A stretch of DNA of 64,000 nt from Bin5 sp965208965 (lineage in GTDB: Bacteria > Chloroflexota > Anaerolineae > Caldilineales > Caldilineaceae). How positions within the stretch are numbered: position 1 is the first letter of the stretch; each line of letters opens with the position of its first letter. The DNA lies in assembly GCA_965208965.1 (NCBI GenBank), contig OZ242384.1, forward strand, positions 1,984,001-2,048,000, in the 5' to 3' direction. The translations under genes and the position numbers were made by a program. The notes beneath the pieces are model-generated. The model searched no databases. It saw only the letters and a program-made list of their open reading frames with translations, and was not told the origin of the DNA. Below are positions 59,064-64,000 of this stretch, piece by piece.

Positions 59064-60083
59064 ATGACCGATCTACATGGAATTCTCCTTGTCGATAAAC
59101 CGGGCCGTCCGATCTCCCTTCCGCACGCCGGCGAGCATGCTACCGCGGAGCTGCCTACCAGCCACGACATTGTGCAGTACGTCCGGCGTTGGAGTCGTCA
59201 AAAACGCATCGGCCACACCGGCACGCTGGATCCGATGGCAAGCGGGCTGCTCGTACTGTGCCTCGGCGTTGCCACACGGCTGGTGGAGTATTATCAGGGA
59301 CATGACAAAACATACGAGGCCCGCGTAACTCTGGGCCGCGCCACCGATACCTACGACGCTGTCGGACGAACCGTCGCCCAGCCTCCCGTTCCGCCACTGA
59401 CCGACGCCGACGTGGAGGCTGCTCTAGCTGCATTCCGCGGCCGGATTGCCCAGAGACCACCGGTCTATTCAGCATTGAAGCAGGGGGGTGAAAGCCTGCA
59501 TCGCAAAGCCCGGCGCGGGGAGGCCGTAAATGTGGCGCCAAGGGAAGTTACCTTTCATGAGATTGACCTTCTTTCCTTTACGTCGCTTGCGAACATATCT
59601 CTCCGGATACGCTGTTCCGCCGGGGCATACGTTCGCAGCCTGGCCTACGAGTTGGGGCAGGCACTGGGTACCGCAGGCCACTTGAGCTACCTGCGCCGAC
59701 TGGAAGCCGGCCCGTTTTCCGTCGCCGACGCGTCAGGTCTGACGGCCATCGAATCCGCAGCGGCCGCCGGGGGGCTGTCCAAACTGCTGCTGGCGCCCGA
59801 TGCCGGTCTGGGGTTGCCGCGCCTGACCCTTGGTGAGGAAGAGCAAAAGCGACTGGGCTACGGGCAGAAGATCTATCTAAGCTCTACCCTCCCTGTCCAG
59901 GACACCCCTCTTCTCAGCTCCTGCAGTTCGGATGGATGGTGCCCGGATCAGCTCGCGGCCGCCTATGATCGACGCGGCCGCTTCCTGGGAATCGCCCGCT
60001 CGCAAGCCGCCGGCGGGAACGGAGACGGTACAGTTTGGAAGGCCGAAAAATGGCTCGCCCAACAGCTGGAAAGTCTTTCGTAA
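59064..60083 (+). CDS. truB: tRNA pseudouridine 55 synthase
   Basis: 339 aa. GILLVDKPG starts motif I; KRIGHTGTLDPMASGLLVLC holds the catalytic Asp56; RPPVYSALKQGGESLHRKAR and IRCSAGAYVRSLAYELGQAL are motif III blocks. Between DKPG and TSHDIV there is an insert of about 18 residues (RPISLPHAGEHATAELP) not found in standard TruB, where DKP-x-G-x-TSHD is contiguous. Isomerises U55 of tRNAs. A C-terminal extension of 80 residues resembles a PUA-like tail. Confidence 0.94.
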   Translation: MTDLHGILLVDKPGRPISLPHAGEHATAELPTSHDIVQYVRRWSRQKRIGHTGTLDPMASGLLVLCLGVATRLVEYYQGHDKTYEARVTLGRATDTYDAVGRTVAQPPVPPLTDADVEAALAAFRGRIAQRPPVYSALKQGGESLHRKARRGEAVNVAPREVTFHEIDLLSFTSLANISLRIRCSAGAYVRSLAYELGQALGTAGHLSYLRRLEAGPFSVADASGLTAIESAAAAGGLSKLLLAPDAGLGLPRLTLGEEEQKRLGYGQKIYLSSTLPVQDTPLLSSCSSDGWCPDQLAAAYDRRGRFLGIARSQAAGGNGDGTVWKAEKWLAQQLESLS

Positions 60084-60249
60084 TCCTCCGCTCTTGGAGT
60101 CGAATGTACGCAAAGGTTGAAGCACAGCTTATTCCCACATCATGTAGCGCGTAGAGGGCAGGCAGGACGCCTTCCTTCCTACCGTGAATTCCGCCGGAGA
60201 GTACTGGTGGCAAACGGAATCAACGTTAAGAACCAGAATCTGATCTGAG

Positions 60250-61239
60250 ATGAGAATTTGGCGCAGCGATCTGCGATCTCTCCGGTTTCCCGGCCCAACT
60301 TTTCTGACGATAGGAAATTTTGACGGTGTGCATCTGGGCCACCAGGCCCTCTTACGCACCTTGCAGACAGAAGCGGCGGCCCATGCGCCCGCCGCCAAAA
60401 CAGCACTGCTCACGTTTGACCCCCACCCAATGGCCGTGCTGAGGCCGGACCTTGAATTGTGCCTTTTGACCACACCACAAGAACGTCTGCACCTGATCGA
60501 ACCGTTCGGCCTTGATCTGGGGATCATTCAGCCGTTCGACATGGAACTCGCTAGTCTGACTCCCGAGCAGTTTATGGCGCTTCTCGTAGAATGCTTGGGG
60601 CTTGCACGGCTGGTAGTGGGGCCGGACTTTGCGCTGGGTCGAGGACGCAGCGGCAACGTAGACCTTCTGCAAGAACTAGGTGCGCGGCTCGGCTATGAGT
60701 TGTCGGTGGTCGAACCGTTCGCATGTGGGGACGGCGAAGTCCACAGCCGCCAGATCCGTCAGTCACTGTTGGCCGGCGCTGTACCGGATGCAGCTCAGAT
60801 GCTGGGCCAGCCCTACCAGATCACCGGAACCGTCGAAGAGGGAGAACGTCGCGGGCGCGAAATCGGCGTACCCACCGCCAACATCAGGCCCGTTCCACAC
60901 AAGCTCATCCCCGCCAATGGTGTCTATTCGACCTGGGCATATCTTCCAGACAGCTGCTCGCCACATCCTCGCGCCAGCGTAACCAATATCGGCGTGCGGC
61001 CCACCGTAGACGGACGTCGGCGCCGTATCGAGACCCATCTGCTAGATTATCCAGCAGCTGGGGAGTCCGGCACATTGTACGGACAGCAGCTCACCATCTC
61101 CTTTGTGTCTCGCCTGCGCGACGAGCAACGATTCGACAGCCTGGAAGAGCTCGTCGCCCAAATTCGGTTGGACATCTCCGTCGCGCGTCGCGCGCTGGCA
61201 GAGATATCGACGGTTCCCGACTCTATCACCAGGAAATAG
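60250..61239 (+). CDS. ribF: Bifunctional riboflavin kinase/FAD synthetase
   Basis: 329 aa. The adenylyltransferase half shows FLTIGNFDGVHLGHQALLRT and LLTFDPHPMAVLRP, with VVGPDFALGRGRSGNVDLLQ and SRQIRQSLLAGAVPDAAQML; the kinase half has GRRGREIGVPTANI-type GERRGREIGVPTANIRPVPH, GVYSTWAYL, SVTNIGVRPTVDG and ETHLLDY. Converts riboflavin to FMN and FAD. End of the conserved truB-ribF pair; 166 bp separate it from truB. Confidence 0.95.
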   Translation: MRIWRSDLRSLRFPGPTFLTIGNFDGVHLGHQALLRTLQTEAAAHAPAAKTALLTFDPHPMAVLRPDLELCLLTTPQERLHLIEPFGLDLGIIQPFDMELASLTPEQFMALLVECLGLARLVVGPDFALGRGRSGNVDLLQELGARLGYELSVVEPFACGDGEVHSRQIRQSLLAGAVPDAAQMLGQPYQITGTVEEGERRGREIGVPTANIRPVPHKLIPANGVYSTWAYLPDSCSPHPRASVTNIGVRPTVDGRRRRIETHLLDYPAAGESGTLYGQQLTISFVSRLRDEQRFDSLEELVAQIRLDISVARRALAEISTVPDSITRK

Positions 61240-61311
61240 GAGCTTTTCCGGGCGCAGCATTTGGACGAATAGGCGCCCCCCCCAGCAGCTTCGCCCACAG
61301 GTTCTCTATCA

Positions 61312-63501
61312 ATGAGTCTTCGCCGCCACCGTCATCAAATTCCATTCTCCGCCATCTCTCTGCTTGTCTGCGCAGTTTTTTTTCTTGGCGCGTGTGTATT
61401 TCAACCGATCGGCCCCAATGCCTCTCAAGGCGCCGGCTCCGCTGAATCTGTCAATCCAGAGCTAAAGTGGCCGCGGCCGCCAACGGCACACCCCGATCCA
61501 ATGGGAGGGGTCGCTGACATTGCACTGATCAAAGGCATGGAAGAAGCCCTTTCCTGTCTTGCCGGGGGGCAGCCAGTTTATGCGGTGTTGCAACGCAACG
61601 CCAATGTGCGCAATCAACCCCACACGCAAGGCTGCCAATTGGGCCGCACGCCTGCAGGCGCTTTGGTGCGCGTTGAGGCGATCTTCGGCCAGGAGCAAGA
61701 ACTCCCTTTTGTCTCCCTCGACCGCTCCGTCGGTCGGGTTTCAATCTCCACGCCGGGGTTTGATGAGGACATTCAGCCGCTCTTGGAAGAAAACTGCGGC
61801 GCCTGTCATAGCAGTGTTGTAAGACAGGCCGACCTGCAGGTGACCGAGTATGAACCCTTGATGGCCGGCGGACAGAACGGGCCCGTAGTGGAGCCTGGCT
61901 CTCCGGACGCATCTTCGCTCTGGACACAGATCCGGTCCGGCGCAATGCCGATGGTGGGGGAGCTCGGAGATGACGAAAAAGCTCTGATTTACAATTGGAT
62001 CGTGGCCGGCGCGACCAGGCAGGGCACAGAGCCGGCGCCCACGTCCAAAATGTGGCTGCGTCTGTCAGGCGAAGACTTTACCCGGGCGCCGAATGAATGC
62101 GCCCAGAATGGCGGCATTGTTCCCTTTATCAGTGCACAGCTCGCCCTGCCCGCAAGCTGTGCTGCCATTCCAAGTGCTGATCAGATTGCCGCATATCTGC
62201 CAAAAGTGGAGCCGGCAAGCGTTGGTCCTGCTTCGACCTCAGGCGATTCCCCCAAAAATGTTGATACCAGTAATGACACAAATTCGGGCGGCAATGCGGA
62301 AGACAATGCGGAAGGCAATTCACAAAGCGGCGCCGCCGCCCCACCGCGAGGCATGGCTGCCGGTAGTGTCGGTATTCACGTCGCTCCCTTCAATCTGAAC
62401 CCCCCGTCGGAATCCGATCCGTGGCTGATTCCCCAGGGTGGCTTCTGTGCAGAGCAGTTCCTGGCCGAGAAACTACAGGACAAATTCAGCATTACTGCTC
62501 TGACCTTTGCCCCCGACGGCAGACTGTTCATCGCCTTGGACCATCCGGCCTCCGGCAACTTCGATCCCAATATCCTGTACGATCCCTTCCACGCCAGCCG
62601 GTCGCTCGCCATCTGGCACAGCGTTTCCAGGGACAGCTATTATGAGATCCTGCGCGAGTCCAGCCGTGTCACAGGAATGGCTTGGCATGCGGGCGCGCTC
62701 TACCTGAATCGGGCCGGTGAAGTGGGCCGCATCGTCGACGGAAGTGGATATGAACCTCTGGCCGGCGGCTTCGCCGTTTCCGGAAAGGATTTCCATGCCA
62801 ACAATGGTCTCGTTATCAGCGACGGCTGGCTATATATCTCCGCCGGAGGCGTGCGGGACGGCTATGCGGATGGCATAATCGTTCTTCACGATGGCGAACT
62901 TCCCGCGGAAACGCTGGCCACCAATGTGGCTGCAGGCGGCAATCCCTTCGCCGCCCGCATCGTACGCGCCCGGCTGGACCGGCTGCTGGCCGAACGCTCA
63001 ATCGGCGTCTTCCAGACCGCGGCGCGCGGTGTCCGCAATCCCTACGGCATTGCCGTTGACCCGTTCGGGCGTATCTGGTTTACCGACAATGGCGCCACCA
63101 ACGTACACGGTGATTTCAACGCGGGCGACGAAGTCGACCTGCTTGACCCGCGTACCCTCTCCGCTGCCGCCAATGCGGGTGACGAGAATGCTACCCCGTA
63201 CTATGGCTTCCCGATGGCGCTGGGTGGGGTAAACAAAGATTGGTGGACCGCTCCTGTGCTGGTCCTTCCCAACTCGGCCGCGCCCACCGGCATCACATGG
63301 GCCTACGACACCATCTTTTTCGCAAACTACGGACGCGATCCCGGTCTGTTCCGGTTGGCGAACGCAGGCGGCAGGATCATCGCCGAACGAATTATGCACA
63401 ACTGGCCCGTGCAGGCGGTCGCAACCGCGCCGGACGGAGCCGTCTGGATTGGAACAGGCGACGGCTTGCTGTTCCGCCTTGTTCCCGGCTGCGTTGGCTG
63501 A
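61312..63501 (+). CDS. Lipoprotein with cytochrome c and glucose-dehydrogenase-like beta-propeller domains
   Basis: 729 aa. Signal peptide SAISLLVCAVFFLGAC with lipobox Cys28. Residues 80-125 look like a bacterial SH3-type segment (QRNANVRNQPHTQG). A heme-binding CGACH at 162-166 follows IQPLLEENCGACHSSVVRQA, ending with the distal GAMPMVGELGDDEKALIYNW, as in planctomycete-type cytochrome c domains. After a Ser/Asn-rich linker (310-340), a six-bladed propeller of the PQQ sugar dehydrogenase/sorbosone type runs to the end (FAPDGRLFIALDHP; VAVDPFGRIWF-like IAVDPFGRIWFTDNGATNVH; GVNKDWWTAPVLVLPNSAAP). Extracytoplasmic electron-transfer oxidoreductase by inference. Confidence 0.75.
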   Translation: MSLRRHRHQIPFSAISLLVCAVFFLGACVFQPIGPNASQGAGSAESVNPELKWPRPPTAHPDPMGGVADIALIKGMEEALSCLAGGQPVYAVLQRNANVRNQPHTQGCQLGRTPAGALVRVEAIFGQEQELPFVSLDRSVGRVSISTPGFDEDIQPLLEENCGACHSSVVRQADLQVTEYEPLMAGGQNGPVVEPGSPDASSLWTQIRSGAMPMVGELGDDEKALIYNWIVAGATRQGTEPAPTSKMWLRLSGEDFTRAPNECAQNGGIVPFISAQLALPASCAAIPSADQIAAYLPKVEPASVGPASTSGDSPKNVDTSNDTNSGGNAEDNAEGNSQSGAAAPPRGMAAGSVGIHVAPFNLNPPSESDPWLIPQGGFCAEQFLAEKLQDKFSITALTFAPDGRLFIALDHPASGNFDPNILYDPFHASRSLAIWHSVSRDSYYEILRESSRVTGMAWHAGALYLNRAGEVGRIVDGSGYEPLAGGFAVSGKDFHANNGLVISDGWLYISAGGVRDGYADGIIVLHDGELPAETLATNVAAGGNPFAARIVRARLDRLLAERSIGVFQTAARGVRNPYGIAVDPFGRIWFTDNGATNVHGDFNAGDEVDLLDPRTLSAAANAGDENATPYYGFPMALGGVNKDWWTAPVLVLPNSAAPTGITWAYDTIFFANYGRDPGLFRLANAGGRIIAERIMHNWPVQAVATAPDGAVWIGTGDGLLFRLVPGCVG

Positions 63502-63511
63502 GGAGTGCTGC

Positions 63512-64000
63512 TTGCGCTTTCTATGTGTATCCGCCCAACTGGCGGGCCACCTGGATTGGGGCGGCTATCTGCCCACAGCTGTCGAACTGATACGGGAGGG
63601 TCACGATGTCCTGTGGGCCACAGGACATGAAATGCAAAGCCGGCTCGATGCGCAGGGCGTTCCCATACATGTCCTGCAAGAGACCGGCTGGCGCTGGCCG
63701 CCGCCGCCCCCTCTACAGAGAGGCACAGCTTCAGAAGAAGAGTTCCAGCGCCTGCGCATGGTCCGCTCATTGGATCAATGGCTGGACATGGAGCGCGTGC
63801 AGGCGGCTACCCTCGAGCTTGTCGAGGCGGCCAGGCGTTTTCGCCCGCATTTGATCGTTAGCGAGATGTTCACCGCCGCGGCCGGCATCGCCGCCGAACT
63901 CTTGGGCGTGCCCTTTGCCGTGGCCGGTTGGCCGGCTATGCAGACGCAGTCGCCAAGTCCCAAAGCAGACGCGCCCGGCGCAGTCGGAAAACTGGCTCAG
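63512..64000 (+). CDS. MGT-type glycosyltransferase, N-terminal part (continues past window)
   Basis: 163 codons from TTG 63512, which has AGGAG at about 7 nt upstream (overlapping the previous stop TGA). The start RFLCVSAQLAGHLDWGGYLP, VELIREGHDVLWATGHEMQS, and LIVSEMFTAAAGIAAELLGV with PFAVAGWPAM match the N-terminal acceptor domain of GT1/erythromycin-type UDP-sugar transferases. The nucleotide-sugar domain is beyond the window. Confidence 0.75.
   Translation, partial: MRFLCVSAQLAGHLDWGGYLPTAVELIREGHDVLWATGHEMQSRLDAQGVPIHVLQETGWRWPPPPPLQRGTASEEEFQRLRMVRSLDQWLDMERVQAATLELVEAARRFRPHLIVSEMFTAAAGIAAELLGVPFAVAGWPAMQTQSPSPKADAPGAVGKLAQ

Overview
The window is about 60% GC and reads as one chromosomal contig of a Chloroflexota bacterium, most likely an Anaerolineae/Caldilineales-type lineage. 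This is an inference from: a Tat-type lipoprotein sugar-binding protein with an Ala/Pro/Glu-rich linker, a Uma2-family protein, SH3-repeat lipoproteins, a Gram-positive-type SOS box (CGAAC-N4-GTTC) at uvrA and recA, and ISKra4-family insertion sequences. No rRNA or other phylogenetic marker was compared.

Left part (1-14.8 kb): the N-terminal half of a class III aminotransferase (-); an RHH antitoxin followed by the collapsed remnant of a PIN toxin; a same-strand sugar cluster (Gfo/Idh/MocA oxidoreductase, RhaM-type mutarotase, fuconolactonase-like amidohydrolase, XylA, XylB, MFS transporter); a complete but frameshifted ISKra4-type element with 8-bp target duplications; two overlapping genes for unknown membrane proteins behind a strong promoter with an SOS-like site; a second oxidoreductase, an M20 peptidase and a TIM-barrel sugar isomerase-like protein.

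Middle (14.8-31.3 kb): a small-protein/retropepsin-like protease pair; a compact type II-C CRISPR-Cas locus with array (8 repeats), cas2, cas1, a 1071-aa Cas9 and a readable tracrRNA; a sugar ABC transporter (binding protein and two permeases, no ATPase) with a sulfatase; a GNAT protein and a Fic protein that converge on a perfect 35-bp palindrome; and a dynamin-like GTPase / GNAT / NUDIX operon.

Right part (31.3-64 kb) is mostly core genome: uvrA (SOS box), two paralogous lipoproteins (the second with an SH3 tail and a frameshift), tRNA-Arg(TCG), a MazG fused to a truncated methylase domain, two membrane/cell-surface glycosyltransferases, an EamA transporter, lysA, recA (SOS box), a Uma2 protein, tgt, uppP, a PstS-like protein, then the nusA-rnpM-infB-rbfA-nrnA-truB-ribF translation operon lacking rimP at its head, a cytochrome c/beta-propeller lipoprotein and the start of an MGT-type glycosyltransferase.

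The most unusual signals are: (i) CRISPR repeats that each carry a complete-looking promoter (TTGCTC-17-TATAAT), the same architecture as the nusA promoter here; (ii) a tracrRNA anti-repeat that keeps this -10 element pointed at cas9; (iii) two independent ISKra4-type insertions whose 8-bp duplications both end exactly 7 nt upstream of a -35 hexamer; and (iv) a two-gene membrane-protein operon that looks DNA-damage controlled.
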